Source: Leifsonia psychrotolerans | GTDB taxonomy: Bacteria; Actinomycetota; Actinomycetes; Actinomycetales; Microbacteriaceae | DNA: 64,000 bases | Assembly: GCF_013410665.1 (NCBI RefSeq) | Contig: NZ_JACCFM010000001.1 | Span: 3,348,001-3,412,000 of the forward strand | Reading direction: 5' to 3' | Shown here: positions 16,469-25,708 of the stretch, piece by piece | Layout: each line of letters starts with the position of its first letter | Numbering within the stretch: the first letter of the stretch is position 1 | Notes under the pieces: model-generated | Told to the model about the DNA's origin: nothing | Database searches by the model: none | Seen by the model: only the letters and a program-made list of their open reading frames with translations | Position numbers and translations under genes: made by a program

Positions 16469-17167
16469 ATGCGTCCAGCCCCGAACGACCCCCGAGCCGA
16501 CCTCGAGCAACTCTGCGCCCGCGGACTCAGTTGGAGCAACGATCTGACGCGAAACCTGCCCGACTCGACGCGGGGCCGGCCGGCCGCAGTGCTTGTGCTC
16601 TTCGGCGTGCTCGATTCGGTGCCCGCGACGAGAGCCGATCGGGGTGAGCGCGCCAGCTCACCGACCGCCCGGGTGCCACGGGACCTCGATGTGCTGCTCG
16701 TGCGCCGTGCCGAGACGCTCGGAAGCCACCCGGGGCAGATCGGATTCCCCGGCGGCAGGCTCGAGGCTGCCGACGCCGACGCTACCGCCGGCGCCCTGCG
16801 GGAGGCCATCGAAGAGACGGGCGTGGACCCGTCCGGTGTTGACACGTTGGGGGCCCTTCCCGAACTGTCCCTGACCGCGAGCAACCACCTGGTGACGCCC
16901 GTGCTGGCCTGGTGGACGCGCCCGTCGGAGGTGGTTGCCGTCGACCATGCCGAGACCATCGAGGTGTTCCGGGTGCCCGTCGCAGACCTGCTCGACCCGG
17001 CGAATCGGTCGATCACCGTTCACGGCGGCGTCTACCGGATGCCCGCGTTCACCGTCGGGGATCGGCTCATTTGGGGGTTCACCGCGCACGTGCTGTCCCG
17101 ACTCTTCGAGGAGCTCGGCTGGGCCGTGCCGTGGGACTCGGGTCGAATCGTTCAACCCGACCGCTGA
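16469..17167 (+). CDS. NUDIX hydrolase, CoA pyrophosphatase-like
   Basis: 232 residues. The Nudix box runs from GGRLEAAD through ALREAIEETGV, and the upstream SHPGQIGFPGG is the pattern of the NudL/CoAse group, which cleaves coenzyme A to 3',5'-ADP and phosphopantetheine. HVLSRLFEELGW is the typical C-terminal helix. It stands alone, convergent with the VOC gene 27 bp away. Confidence 0.88.
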   Translation: MRPAPNDPRADLEQLCARGLSWSNDLTRNLPDSTRGRPAAVLVLFGVLDSVPATRADRGERASSPTARVPRDLDVLLVRRAETLGSHPGQIGFPGGRLEAADADATAGALREAIEETGVDPSGVDTLGALPELSLTASNHLVTPVLAWWTRPSEVVAVDHAETIEVFRVPVADLLDPANRSITVHGGVYRMPAFTVGDRLIWGFTAHVLSRLFEELGWAVPWDSGRIVQPDR

Positions 17168-17194
17168 GCCGTCACCGTCGGGCGGATGCTCGCC

Positions 17195-18064
17195 CTACGC
17201 GGTCCGCACGCGAATCAGGTTCGCCCACGGGTCATCGAAGCTGAGAGTCTGCCCGTCGTCACGGGTGCTGATGCCGTGGTGCGTCATCCGCTCGTTCAGT
17301 GCTCCGAGATCGTCTGCGCCGGGCACGATGATGTCGACCTGGCCGAGTCCGAGGGCGAGGCGGCGCCTGCCGGAGCCGGCGCTGTTCCAGGTGTTCATGG
17401 CCATGTGGTGGTGGTAGCCGCCAGCCGAGACGAACAGGGCCGAGCCGCCAAGTTCGGCTGTGGATTCGAAGCCGAGCGCGTCAACGTAGAACGAACGGGC
17501 GCTCGCCACATCGCCCACCGAGAGATGCACATGACCGACGATGGCATTGCCGAGCGAGGGATTGGCGAGTGCTTCGTCGGTCAGATGGGCGCGGATGAAC
17601 TCGTTCGGGTCGAGGGCGAGGGTGGACATCTCGACCTGGCCGTGAGCCCAGCTCCAGGCCGTGCGGTCACGGTCCCAATAGAGCTCGATCCCATTGCCTT
17701 CGGGGTCGGTGAAGTAGAAGGCCTCGCTGACCAGATGATCAGCGCTGCCGGTGAAGGTTCCCGGGTGCTTCGTGGCGACCGAGTAGACGGCTGCCGCGAG
17801 TTGTGCCTGAGTGTCAAAGAGAATCGCGGTGTGGAACAGGCCGGCGGCGCGCGGCTCGGGCGCCGCCAGTTGCGGAGCATGCTGCAAAATCACGATCGGT
17901 GTCGTGCCGCGGCCGAGCACGGCGACGGGACCGTCGTGACTCTGCAGTTCGAGCGTGACGGCGTCGCGGTAGTAGGCGATCATCGCGTCAAGGTTGCCCA
18001 CGCGCACGGTGACAGCGCCCATACCGGTCTCGGGGGCCAATAATTCGCGCGTGGACGTGTTCAT
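17195..18064 (-). CDS. Two-domain VOC protein (CatE-like glyoxalase/dioxygenase)
   Basis: 289 residues with two VOC modules. The first starts AVTVRVGNLDAMIAYYRDAV and the second VGHVHLSVGDVASARSFYV. EGNGIELYWDRD ends module one with the conserved metal Glu, and second-module ligands H (GHVHLS) and the YHHHMAMNTW segment match the CatE/YwbC group of putative catechol 2,3-dioxygenase-like enzymes. The true reaction is unknown for most of the group. It follows a single-domain VOC gene by 37 bp on the same strand. Confidence 0.85.
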   Translation of the reverse strand: MNTSTRELLAPETGMGAVTVRVGNLDAMIAYYRDAVTLELQSHDGPVAVLGRGTTPIVILQHAPQLAAPEPRAAGLFHTAILFDTQAQLAAAVYSVATKHPGTFTGSADHLVSEAFYFTDPEGNGIELYWDRDRTAWSWAHGQVEMSTLALDPNEFIRAHLTDEALANPSLGNAIVGHVHLSVGDVASARSFYVDALGFESTAELGGSALFVSAGGYHHHMAMNTWNSAGSGRRRLALGLGQVDIIVPGADDLGALNERMTHHGISTRDDGQTLSFDDPWANLIRVRTA

Positions 18065-18101
18065 GGTGAGTCAAACAGGGGCAGCGCGCTGCGTATTCCG
18101 A

Positions 18102-18476
18102 TCAGTCCTGGTGCAGTTGGATCAGATTGCCGCAGCTGTCGTCGAAGATCGCGGTCGTGCCCGACGCATCCGTTGACGGCTCTTGCTCGAAATGCACGTT
18201 CAGCGCGCGAAGCCGTTCAAACTCGGCCTGCACATCGGCAGTACCGAACACAATCGCGGGGACGCCGAGCTTGCGTAGGCCCTTCTTATAGGCCTCGGCC
18301 ACCGAATTGTCGCTCGGTTCCAATAAGAGTCCGAGCAGGGGGTCTTCGCGGGACTGGACAACGTACAGCTGGTATTCGGGCATGACCATGAGCTCCTCGA
18401 AGCCCAAGGTGTTCGTGTAGAACTCAAACGCCGTCAATGGGTCGTCCACATGGATGCTGCACATCTTCACTCGCAT
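18102..18476 (-). CDS. Single-domain VOC family protein
   Basis: 124 residues, beginning MRVKMCSIHVDDPLTAFEFY. An upstream in-frame start would add ten unconserved residues and is rejected. The module closes with SCGNLIQLHQD, as in many glyoxalase-like resistance or epimerase proteins. Function unknown. It lies between purC and the two-domain VOC gene, all leftward. Confidence 0.82.
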   Translation of the reverse strand: MRVKMCSIHVDDPLTAFEFYTNTLGFEELMVMPEYQLYVVQSREDPLLGLLLEPSDNSVAEAYKKGLRKLGVPAIVFGTADVQAEFERLRALNVHFEQEPSTDASGTTAIFDDSCGNLIQLHQD

Positions 18477-18532
18477 AGGCTGCACACTACGCGCCCCCGG
18501 TGACACTCAACCGGATCTGCCGTCATTCAGAG

Positions 18533-19492
18533 TCACTCGGTGAGGCGCTCCAGCAGCTCGCGGTAGCGCGCCGCGGTCTGCTTCACAATGTGAGTCGGCA
18601 GCAGGGGCGGGGTGCCGGTCTGGTCCCAGTTCGCGGCGAGCCAGTCGCGCACGATCTGTTTGTCGAAGCTGGCCATCCGGGCTTCGGGGGTGGTGCCGTT
18701 CTGCCAGGCCGCGGCATCCCAGTAGCGGCTCGAGTCGCTTGTGAGAACCTCGTCGCCGAGGGTGATCACGCCAGTTTCGGGATCGGTGCCGAACTCAAAC
18801 TTCGTGTCGGCGAGGATGACGCCGGCCGATTCAGCGATGGCAGAGGCCGCGCGGAAGATCGACAGTGACGCGTCGCGGAGGGCGGCCGCGACATCCGCTC
18901 CGACGAGCTCGACGGTGCGCTCAAACGAAATGTTCTCGTCGTGTTCGCCCAAGGGGGCCTTCCACGCCGGGGTGTAGAGCGGCTCAGGCAGACGGTCACC
19001 GTTCGTGAGGCCGGCCGGCAGCGGGATGCCGCAGACGGTCTGCGAGACCTGGTATTCCTTCCAGCCGGAACCGGTGAGATAGCCACGCACGACACATTCA
19101 ATCGGGAACATCGCCAGGCGCTTGCAGAGCATGGCGCGGCCGGCAACGGCGGCGGGAATCAGGCCCACGGTGTGTTCGGTGCCGGCGTCTTTGCTCATGA
19201 CATGGTCGGCCACGAGATGGTTGGGCACGTCGGCCAGACGGTCGAACCACCACAGGCTCAGGGTCGTGAGCAGTTCGCCCTTGCCCGGGATTCCCGGCTC
19301 GAGCACGTGGTCGAACGCACTCACACGGTCGCTGGCGACGACAAGAACCCGATCCAGAGCCGAAAGTTTGGCCGCGGCGGCCGAGCTCGGCGCATCGGGC
19401 ACGTACAGGTCACGGACCTTGCCCGAGTAGGAATGGGTCCATCCGGGCAGATCGACGGCGACGGATGCGGGCGGCGGGGTCTCGTGGGTCAC
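18533..19492 (-). CDS. purC: Phosphoribosylaminoimidazole-succinocarboxamide synthase
   Basis: 319 residues. SGKVRDLY, SDRVSAFD and VRGYLTGSGWKEYQ are SAICAR synthase signatures, and ILADTKFEFG and WDAAAWQNG are also conserved. It joins aspartate to CAIR in purine synthesis, ATP-dependently. The GTG at 19492 (MTHETPP) follows GGGAGA and is chosen over an in-frame start 12 codons upstream. It lies 86 bp downstream of purD on the same strand, so purD-purC are probably co-transcribed. Confidence 0.96.
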   Translation of the reverse strand: MTHETPPPASVAVDLPGWTHSYSGKVRDLYVPDAPSSAAAAKLSALDRVLVVASDRVSAFDHVLEPGIPGKGELLTTLSLWWFDRLADVPNHLVADHVMSKDAGTEHTVGLIPAAVAGRAMLCKRLAMFPIECVVRGYLTGSGWKEYQVSQTVCGIPLPAGLTNGDRLPEPLYTPAWKAPLGEHDENISFERTVELVGADVAAALRDASLSIFRAASAIAESAGVILADTKFEFGTDPETGVITLGDEVLTSDSSRYWDAAAWQNGTTPEARMASFDKQIVRDWLAANWDQTGTPPLLPTHIVKQTAARYRELLERLTE

Positions 19493-19578
19493 GTCACCAT
19501 TCTCCCGCACCGCGGGGCGCCTGCGCACGCACGGGAGTGGCAGCGGCGCCTCAGCGCTCTGGCGCGTGGCGCCGGTGC

Positions 19579-20847
19579 CTACTGCGCGACGCGAGCCGCG
19601 ATGTCGGTGCGGAACTGGGCGCCCTCCAGCGTGATCGTGTCGATCGCGTCGTAGGCGCGAGCGCGCGCATCCGTGAAGTCACTCCCGACCGCGACGACGC
19701 TCAGCACCCGGCCACCGGTGGCGATGAAGGTGTCGCCCTCGAGACGGGTCGCGGCGTGTGCGATCGTGACGCCGGGTACCGCGAGGGCGGCAGCCAGGCC
19801 CGTGATCGCACGACCGGTGATCGGAGTCTCGGGGTAGTTCTCACTGGCGAGAACCACGGTGACTGCGACATCGGTCGAGAATTCGGGGCGCGGTACCGAG
19901 GAGAGCTCGCCGGATGCCGCGGCGAGCAGCAGGCCAGACAGTGGCGTGATCAGGCGCGGCAGCACGACCTGGGTCTCGGGGTCGCCGAATCGGGCGTTGA
20001 ATTCGATGACGCGGATGCCGGCATCCGTCAGAATCAGTCCGCAATACAGCAGCCCGATGAACGGGGTGCCTTCGGCGGCGAGCTGGCGCACGGTGGGGAG
20101 GGCGACGGTGGCGATGACCTCGTCCACGAAAGCCTGTTCGCTCCCAAAGCGCCGGTCGAGCCAGGGCAGCGGGGAGTAGGCACCCATGCCGCCGGTGTTC
20201 GGGCCGGCATCGCCGTCGGCGAGGCGCTTGTAATCCTGCGCGGGCGAGAGCGGCAGCACGGTGTGGCCGTCGCTGAGCAGGAAGAGGGACACCTCCGCTC
20301 CGTCGAGGAACTCTTCGATCAGCACGCTGCCGTGCTGCAGCCAGTACGTGGAGTGGGCGATCGCGGCGTCGCGGTCGCTCGTGACGAGCACACCCTTGCC
20401 CGCGGCCAGTCCGTCGGCCTTGACCACGTAAGGGGCGCCGAACGCGTCGAGGGCCGCTTCTGCCTCGGCGAGGGAGCCGGCGCGCACGGCGCGACCAGTG
20501 GGAACCCCGGCCGCATCCATGATGCGCTTGGCGAACGTCTTGCTGCCTTCGAGGGCGGCTGCGGCCTGGCCCGGTCCGAAGACGGGGATGCCTCGACTGC
20601 GCAGTGCGTCGGCGACGCCGGCGACGAGGGGAGCCTCCGGCCCAACGACCACGAGATCGACGTTGTCGGCGATCGCGAAGTTGGTGACGGCGTCCGGGTC
20701 ATTCGCATCGAGGGCGACGCACGGAACATCCGCGGCAATTCCGGCGTTGCCGGGTGCCGCAACGATCTCGTGGCGCGGCTCTTCGCGGAGCAGAGCGGTG
20801 ACGATTGCGTGCTCGCGAGCACCGGAGCCGAGGACCAGAATTTTCAC
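19579..20847 (-). CDS. purD: Phosphoribosylamine-glycine ligase
   Basis: 422 residues, ATP-grasp. It begins MKILVLGSGAREHAIV, with VVVGPEAPLVAG, YVVKADGLAAGKGVLV and the GARS signature RFGDPETQVVLPRL. It makes GAR from phosphoribosylamine and glycine. Length and order of motifs are normal. It heads a leftward purD-purC group. The 160 bp upstream, before the SCP-like gene, hold no clear gene. Confidence 0.96.
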   Translation of the reverse strand: MKILVLGSGAREHAIVTALLREEPRHEIVAAPGNAGIAADVPCVALDANDPDAVTNFAIADNVDLVVVGPEAPLVAGVADALRSRGIPVFGPGQAAAALEGSKTFAKRIMDAAGVPTGRAVRAGSLAEAEAALDAFGAPYVVKADGLAAGKGVLVTSDRDAAIAHSTYWLQHGSVLIEEFLDGAEVSLFLLSDGHTVLPLSPAQDYKRLADGDAGPNTGGMGAYSPLPWLDRRFGSEQAFVDEVIATVALPTVRQLAAEGTPFIGLLYCGLILTDAGIRVIEFNARFGDPETQVVLPRLITPLSGLLLAAASGELSSVPRPEFSTDVAVTVVLASENYPETPITGRAITGLAAALAVPGVTIAHAATRLEGDTFIATGGRVLSVVAVGSDFTDARARAYDAIDTITLEGAQFRTDIAARVAQ

Positions 20848-21007
20848 AGTCTCAGGTTACCGGACGGGCTCGGCGCCACTGCCCGCGCCCACGAATTGCC
20901 ACACATCGCCACATGAAGCGCCGCCACGGGGCGATCTCCGGCAACTCGCGCGCTGTCTGGGCGCCGTCGGGCGGCGTCGGGCGGCGGGTGGATGGGAGGA
21001 TAGAAGC

Positions 21008-21376
21008 ATGGGTAGGGCTCGAATTGAGGACGCGGCCGGGCTCGCCGCCGTGCGCCAGTGGCAGACGGATGCCGCTGCGGGCGCCACATCGAGCCGCGAT
21101 GTGCGTGCGCTGGCCGTGCGCTACACGCTTCAATTGCTCGCCGAGCAGGCCGAGGGCAACACGCTCGAGGTGCGCGTGCCACCATTCGGCGCCGTGCAGT
21201 GCATCGAGGGCCCGCGGCACACCCGCGGCACCCCGCCGAACGTCGTCGAAATGGATGCCGCTACCTGGCTGGCGCTCGCCACCGGCGGATTGAGTTGGGT
21301 TGACGGCCTCGCCACCGGGGCCATTCACGCGTCGGGTCAGCGCGCCGACCTGACCGGGCACGTGCCGATCGTCTGA
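21008..21376 (+). CDS. Bacterial sterol-carrier-like (SCP) protein
   Basis: 122 residues. The pattern VRALAVRYTLQLLAEQAEGN, VEVRVPPFGAVQ-like LEVRVPPFGAVQCIEG, then VEMDAATWLALATG and ASGQRADLTGHVP is the small SCP orthologue often found beside purD or purF in Actinobacteria. GGGAGG lies shortly before the ATG. The ligand and role are not known; a lipid-binding fold is expected. Confidence 0.82.
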   Translation: MGRARIEDAAGLAAVRQWQTDAAAGATSSRDVRALAVRYTLQLLAEQAEGNTLEVRVPPFGAVQCIEGPRHTRGTPPNVVEMDAATWLALATGGLSWVDGLATGAIHASGQRADLTGHVPIV

Positions 21377-21497
21377 CTGCGCCCCGGCTAGTCCGAGCAG
21401 GCCCGGTGCACTCGGCGCAGGGTATGGCCGCAGGCGCACGGTAGCCCGTGTGCCCAGCACTCGGTGCCACGTTCGCCCTGTTGTTGACCGGATGTGC

Positions 21498-21557
21498 CGC
21501 GCAGGTTGTGGCGCTGGGCGCATGGTCTAGCGTGCGCGCAGCACCACAACCTGCGCG
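21498..21557. terminator. Long inverted repeat between convergent genes
   Basis: A 19-bp arm beginning CGCGCAGGTTGTGG (21498-21516) pairs with 21539-21557 with one wobble position. The 22-nt centre can itself pair through GCGCA/TGCGC. It lies between the SCP-like gene and rbsK, which converge, so a bidirectional terminator or a REP-like intergenic element is likely. The rest of 21377-21579 shows no gene. Confidence 0.65.
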
Positions 21558-21579
21558 CGGCGTTGTCGTACTGCGCGAC

Positions 21580-22641
21580 TTACGCCAGAATCGCCGCGAC
21601 CTCGGCCAGCGTCGGCATCGAGCTGGTCGCGCCGGCGCGCGTGACCGCGATCGACGATGCGACGGTCGCCCAGCGCACGGCCTCGATCATGTCGGATTCG
21701 CTGATGGTGCTGCGAGCGGATGCCGCGGCGTCGGCCGAGCTCGAGCCCGAGCCAGCGGCCGAGCCCGAGGCAGCGGCCGAGCCCGAGGCAGCGGCCGAGC
21801 CCGAGGCAGCGGCCGAGCCCGAGCTCGAGCCCGACGCAGCTGCCGCATCCGTCGAACCGGCGCCGCGCAGTGCAGCCAATCGGGCCACGAGCGCACCCAC
21901 GAAGGTGTCGCCGGCGGCGGTCGTGTCGACGGCCTTCACCGGACGGGCCGGGGCGAGTCCGAGCACGACACCGTCGTGCGCGATCACCGCGCCTTCTGCG
22001 CCCAGGGTAACGATCGCCCAGGTCTGGTCGGCGCTGAGCACCTCGGCGGCGCGCACCGGATCGCTCTCTCCGGTCAGTTCAGACGCTTCGATCTGGTTCG
22101 GCACGATGAGGTCGACCGACGCAAGAAATCCCTCCGGAAACGGCATCACCGGAGCCGGTGTGAGCACGGTGAAAACACCGGCTGCTCGGGCGACGGCGAT
22201 GCCCTCGACGAGCGCGCTCAGTGGCAGTTCGCACTGCATCACCAGGAATGCGGAACTCTCGATGGTGGCGTGCTGCACGTCGGTGAGTGCGGTCACGCAG
22301 GCGTTGGCGCCCGAAACGACGACGATCGAGTTCTCACCCGAGCCGACGACCGAGATGTGGGCGGTGCCGGTGGGGGCATCAACGAGCGCGAGGCCGGTGG
22401 TACGCATTCCCTCCGCAGTCATCAACGTGTGCAGATCGCGGCCGTAGGCGTTGGTGCCGACGGCGCCGAGAAAATCGACGGTGCCACCCATTCGGGCGGC
22501 CGCCACGGCCTGGTTCAGGCCCTTGCCGCCGGGAACTGTCGTGAAGCTCGAGCCGAAGATGGTTTCACCCGGCAGCGGGAGGCGGGCCATCTGCACGACG
22601 AGGTCCATATTTGCACTGCCCAGCACGGCGATTGTAGTCAT
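21580..22641 (-). CDS. rbsK: Ribokinase with a low-complexity Ala/Gly/Ser insert
   Basis: 353 residues versus about 300 in the family. It starts MTTIAVLGSANMDLVVQMAR, with the substrate stretch FTTVPGGKGLNQAVAAARMGG and the PfkB signature VDTTAAGDTFVGALVARLAA. It phosphorylates D-ribose at O5. The extra length is an SGSAAA-type repeat at about residues 268-305, between two helices near the C terminus, followed by normal RWATVASSIAVTRAGA. The active site is intact, so function is expected. No rbs transporter is adjacent, and the hmu operon ends 42 bp upstream. Confidence 0.92.
   Translation of the reverse strand: MTTIAVLGSANMDLVVQMARLPLPGETIFGSSFTTVPGGKGLNQAVAAARMGGTVDFLGAVGTNAYGRDLHTLMTAEGMRTTGLALVDAPTGTAHISVVGSGENSIVVVSGANACVTALTDVQHATIESSAFLVMQCELPLSALVEGIAVARAAGVFTVLTPAPVMPFPEGFLASVDLIVPNQIEASELTGESDPVRAAEVLSADQTWAIVTLGAEGAVIAHDGVVLGLAPARPVKAVDTTAAGDTFVGALVARLAALRGAGSTDAAAASGSSSGSAAASGSAAASGSAAASGSAAGSGSSSADAAASARSTISESDMIEAVRWATVASSIAVTRAGATSSMPTLAEVAAILA
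21738..21829. repeat. Short tandem repeat coding the ribokinase Ala/Ser linker
   Basis: An 18-bp word (GCAGCGGCCGAGCCCGAG on the plus strand) is repeated several times nearly exactly inside rbsK, read on the minus strand as SGSAAA units. It stays in frame. Copy number may vary between strains by slippage. Confidence 0.85.
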
Positions 22642-22683
22642 TCGACTAGTCTGCCAGGCCGGCAGTGCGGTGAGGCATCGGTA

Positions 22684-23511
22684 TCAGCCGAGCTGGCGCA
22701 CCGGCAGAATGATTGGCACGTCGGTGAGCGGATGCCGGATCACTTCGACCGGATGCCGATAGACGGCGCTGACGCGCTCGGCCGTGAGCACGTCGCCGGG
22801 GGTACCGCTGGCCACGACGCGCCCCCGCTCGAGCAGCGTGATCCGGTCGGACCAGGCCGCCGCCAGTGACAGATCGTGAAGGACGACCACGACAGCGTCG
22901 CCGGCCCTGGCCCGCTCGCGGGCGAGCTGCAGCACGGCTTCCTGATGGCCGAGGTCGAGGGCCGCCGTCGGTTCGTCGAGCAGCAGGATGCCGGTGCGCT
23001 GCGCAAGCACCCGGGCGAATGCGGCCCGAGCGCGCTCGCCGCCGGACAGAGTCGGCAGTCGGCGTTCTGCCAGATGCTCGATGTCGGTGGCCGTGAGTGC
23101 AGCGGCGACGGCGGCGTCATCCTCGTCTTCCTGGGCCGTGCGCGCCCAGGGTGCCCGGCCCATTTCGACGACCTGACGCACCGTGAACGGGAAGAACACT
23201 GAGTGGTCCTGCAACAGCACCGCACGTTCACGGGCCAGCGCGCGCAACTGCCACTCCGCCAAGGGGCGGCCGGCGATCCGCACGGCACCGGCTGTGGTGG
23301 CCTGGTCGCCTGCAATCACGGCGAGCAGCGTCGACTTGCCGGCGCCGTTCGGGCCGATCAGTGCGTGCACCTCGCCCGGCTGAGCGACGAAGTCGACCTC
23401 GTCGAGGATGCGCTGAGAGTCGATGTCGACGCAGACGCCGGTCGTGCAGATGGCGGGTTCGTGCGTTGGCACGGCATCCGCGTGGGGGGTCAGCGCGTGT
23501 GCGGTGTGCAT
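22684..23511 (-). CDS. hmuV: Heme ABC transporter ATP-binding protein
   Basis: 275 residues. Walker A GPNGAGKST, Q-loop LLQDHSVFFPFTVRQVVEMG, signature LSGGERARAAFARVL and Walker B ILLLDEPTAALD are all intact. HmuV/FhuC-type ATPase. The ATG overlaps the permease stop by one base (TGATG). It energises heme import with HmuU and HmuT. The leading HTAHALTPHADAVPTHEPA is His-rich and not part of the ABC fold. Confidence 0.93.
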   Translation of the reverse strand: MHTAHALTPHADAVPTHEPAICTTGVCVDIDSQRILDEVDFVAQPGEVHALIGPNGAGKSTLLAVIAGDQATTAGAVRIAGRPLAEWQLRALARERAVLLQDHSVFFPFTVRQVVEMGRAPWARTAQEDEDDAAVAAALTATDIEHLAERRLPTLSGGERARAAFARVLAQRTGILLLDEPTAALDLGHQEAVLQLARERARAGDAVVVVLHDLSLAAAWSDRITLLERGRVVASGTPGDVLTAERVSAVYRHPVEVIRHPLTDVPIILPVRQLG

Positions 23512-24572
23512 CAGGCCCACCCTCCTTCGCGGCGGCGGGTGCGTCGCAGCAGCCAGAAGAAGAACGGACCGCCCACGAGCGAGGTGAGCATTCCGATCGG
23601 CAGATCGGCCATCGGCACGGCGGTGCGAGCGACCAGGTCGGCGGTGACGAGCAGCAGGGCGCCACCGATCGCGCTCGCTGTGAGCAGCGGCAGGTGGGCC
23701 GGGCCGATGATCATGCGCATGAGGTGCGGCACCACCAAACCGACGAAGCCGATGATGCCCGCGAACGAGACGGCCGCGCAGACCAGCAGGGCGACGACGA
23801 CGATGATGATGATGCGCACGAGCTCGACGTTGACGCCGAGGTGGCGCGCGCTGCGCTCGCCGAGGGCGAAGAGGTCGAGGGTGCGGGCCAGCAAAAAGGC
23901 GACGATGAGGCCGACGACGATGAGCGGCAGCACCACGCCGACCTGTTCCCAGCGGGATCCGTTCAAACTGCCCAGCTGCCAGAAAATGATCTGTTCGCGG
24001 GCGCTGGTGTCGCCGAGAAAGGTGAGTAGGGCGAGCCCGGCGCCGGCGACGGCATTCACGGCGATGCCGGTGAGTACGAGCGTGACGATCTCGGTGCGGC
24101 CGTTCGAGCGGCTCGAGAGATAGATCACCAGGGTGGTGATGAGACCGGCGGCGAAGGCGGTGACGGCGATCGTCCATTCGCCGAGGAACGTCCAGCCGAG
24201 CACGATGCTGAGGGAGGCCCCGAGCGCGGCTCCTGACGAGACACCGACAACGCTCGGTTCGGCCAGCGGGTTGCCGAAGATCGCCTGCATGAGTGTGCCC
24301 GCCGAGGCGAGGGCCGCACCGATCAGCAGCGCCATCACAATGCGGGGAAAACGGATTGTCCAGAGTGTGGCGTCGGTCATCGCCGTGTCAGCGCCGCCGC
24401 CGGAGTCGAAGCCAAGCGCGCGGCCGATCGAGGCGAGCACGCCGCCGGGGGTGATCGCGACCTGACCGCTGCCGGCCGAGACGAGCACCATCAGGACCAG
24501 TGCGACGCTGAGGCCGGTGAAGAGGAGGGCGCGGCGGGTGGCGGAGGCCGCAGCTGTGCGATCGAGCGTCAC
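23511..24572 (-). CDS. hmuU: Heme ABC transporter permease (FecCD family)
   Basis: 353 residues, about nine to ten membrane segments. RFPRIVMALLIGAALASAGT, FGNPLAEPSVVGVSSGAALG and FVGLVVPHLMRMIIGPAH are the conserved FecCD/BtuC motifs. The start overlaps the hmuT stop (ATGA). It transports heme or possibly a siderophore; heme is favoured by the divergent HtaA gene. Confidence 0.94.
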   Translation of the reverse strand: MTLDRTAAASATRRALLFTGLSVALVLMVLVSAGSGQVAITPGGVLASIGRALGFDSGGGADTAMTDATLWTIRFPRIVMALLIGAALASAGTLMQAIFGNPLAEPSVVGVSSGAALGASLSIVLGWTFLGEWTIAVTAFAAGLITTLVIYLSSRSNGRTEIVTLVLTGIAVNAVAGAGLALLTFLGDTSAREQIIFWQLGSLNGSRWEQVGVVLPLIVVGLIVAFLLARTLDLFALGERSARHLGVNVELVRIIIIVVVALLVCAAVSFAGIIGFVGLVVPHLMRMIIGPAHLPLLTASAIGGALLLVTADLVARTAVPMADLPIGMLTSLVGGPFFFWLLRRTRRREGGWA

Positions 24573-25702
24573 GACGCATCCGGCGCGTAAATCGCGCGGG
24601 CCAACGAATCGAGCACTTCGGAGGTGCGCGGACCGAACGCGAGAATCGCGTCGTCACGCATATCGACGATGCGTCGGTGCTGCCCAGCGGGGGTGGCCTG
24701 CAACGCCGGAATGGTGTCGAGCAGGCCGTCGACCCCGCCCACCGATTTGAGACCGTTCGTCATCACGAGCAGCACGTCGGGTGCCGTAGCGACGAGGGCT
24801 TCCGCCGTCAAGGGCTTCATGCCCTGCCAGCCAAACTCCGACGCCACGTCGATGCCGCCGAGACTGTCGATCAGTGAATCGGCTCCGGATTCGGCACCGA
24901 AGATGTAGTAAATGCTTGACGCTCCGCGCATATAGAGGAACAGGATACGCGGGCGATCCGCGGGGTTCTGTGGGGCGAGAGCGGCGATCGACGCGATTGT
25001 CGCATCCGTCTCGCTGGTCAGTCGCTCGGTGAGTGCGGTGCCCGCGGCTGGAACGCCAAGCGCGGTGGCGACCTGGCCGATGAGAACCGCGTTGTCGCTG
25101 AGGCTGCGGTCGGCCGTGACGACGACGATCGGAATCCCGACCTCACGCAGCTGGGCGAGCACGTCGCGGGAGCCGACGGTGCGGTCGGTCAGGATCACTG
25201 TGGGGGCAAGGGCGATCACCGCTTCGGCGGCCAGCTCATGGCCGTTTTGGGTGATCAACGGCAGATCGGCAGCGCCGGGAAACTCGGTGGAGCTGTCCCT
25301 GGCGATCACGCGGTCGCCGAGGCCGAGGGCGAAGACCGTTGCGGCGAGGGTGCCGGAGCGGTCGACGGCGATGATGCGGTCGGCGTTCGTCACGGTGACC
25401 GTCAGGCCGTCATTGTCGGTGACCGTCACGGGGAGGGCGGGCGTCGGGGTGCCGGCGATGGGCTCGATGGCCTGCGACGACAGGCAGGCCGTCGATTCGC
25501 CGGTCAGGGTGGCGGGCGAGGCGGCGGCGACGAGTTCGGTGAGTGGAACGTCGGCTCCGGGGCACTGCGCCGCGGCGGTGTCAGGGGTGGCCGTAGCGCC
25601 GGTCACCGGGTCGGTTGTCGCCGCGCAGCCGGCGGCGGAAGAGACGACGACGAGGGCAAGGATGGCGCTGGTCAGGCGACGGCGCGAGGGAGAGAGGGGC
25701 AC
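24569..25702 (-). CDS. hmuT: Heme ABC transporter substrate-binding lipoprotein
   Basis: 377 residues. The lipobox SAAGC puts the lipidated Cys at 26, and a type III binding fold follows: DRIIAVDRSGTLAATVFALG, VIARDSSTEFPGA, VIALAPTVILTD, then FGWQGMKPLTAEALVATAPD. This matches actinobacterial HmuT. A GTG start with no Shine-Dalgarno lies 6 bp from an IdeR/DtxR-like box, so a leaderless mRNA is possible. About residues 40-85 are an extra Thr/Pro/Ala-rich region with a cysteine pair (PGADV..STACLS) before the binding domain. Confidence 0.92.
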   Translation of the reverse strand: MPLSPSRRRLTSAILALVVVSSAAGCAATTDPVTGATATPDTAAAQCPGADVPLTELVAAASPATLTGESTACLSSQAIEPIAGTPTPALPVTVTDNDGLTVTVTNADRIIAVDRSGTLAATVFALGLGDRVIARDSSTEFPGAADLPLITQNGHELAAEAVIALAPTVILTDRTVGSRDVLAQLREVGIPIVVVTADRSLSDNAVLIGQVATALGVPAAGTALTERLTSETDATIASIAALAPQNPADRPRILFLYMRGASSIYYIFGAESGADSLIDSLGGIDVASEFGWQGMKPLTAEALVATAPDVLLVMTNGLKSVGGVDGLLDTIPALQATPAGQHRRIVDMRDDAILAFGPRTSEVLDSLARAIYAPDAS

Positions 25703-25708
25703 AATTAT

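Noticed and set aside
19465..20916. 483-residue plus-strand frame
   Set aside because: Antisense to purD and part of purC; both real genes have full family motifs.
21738..21829. CRISPR-like short repeats
   Set aside because: They are in-frame codon repeats of the ribokinase linker without spacers.
23512..24177. N-terminal extension of HmuV in its reading frame
   Set aside because: The frame overlaps hmuU out of phase and gives Arg/His-rich non-protein sequence; ATG 23511 directly precedes the ABC domain.
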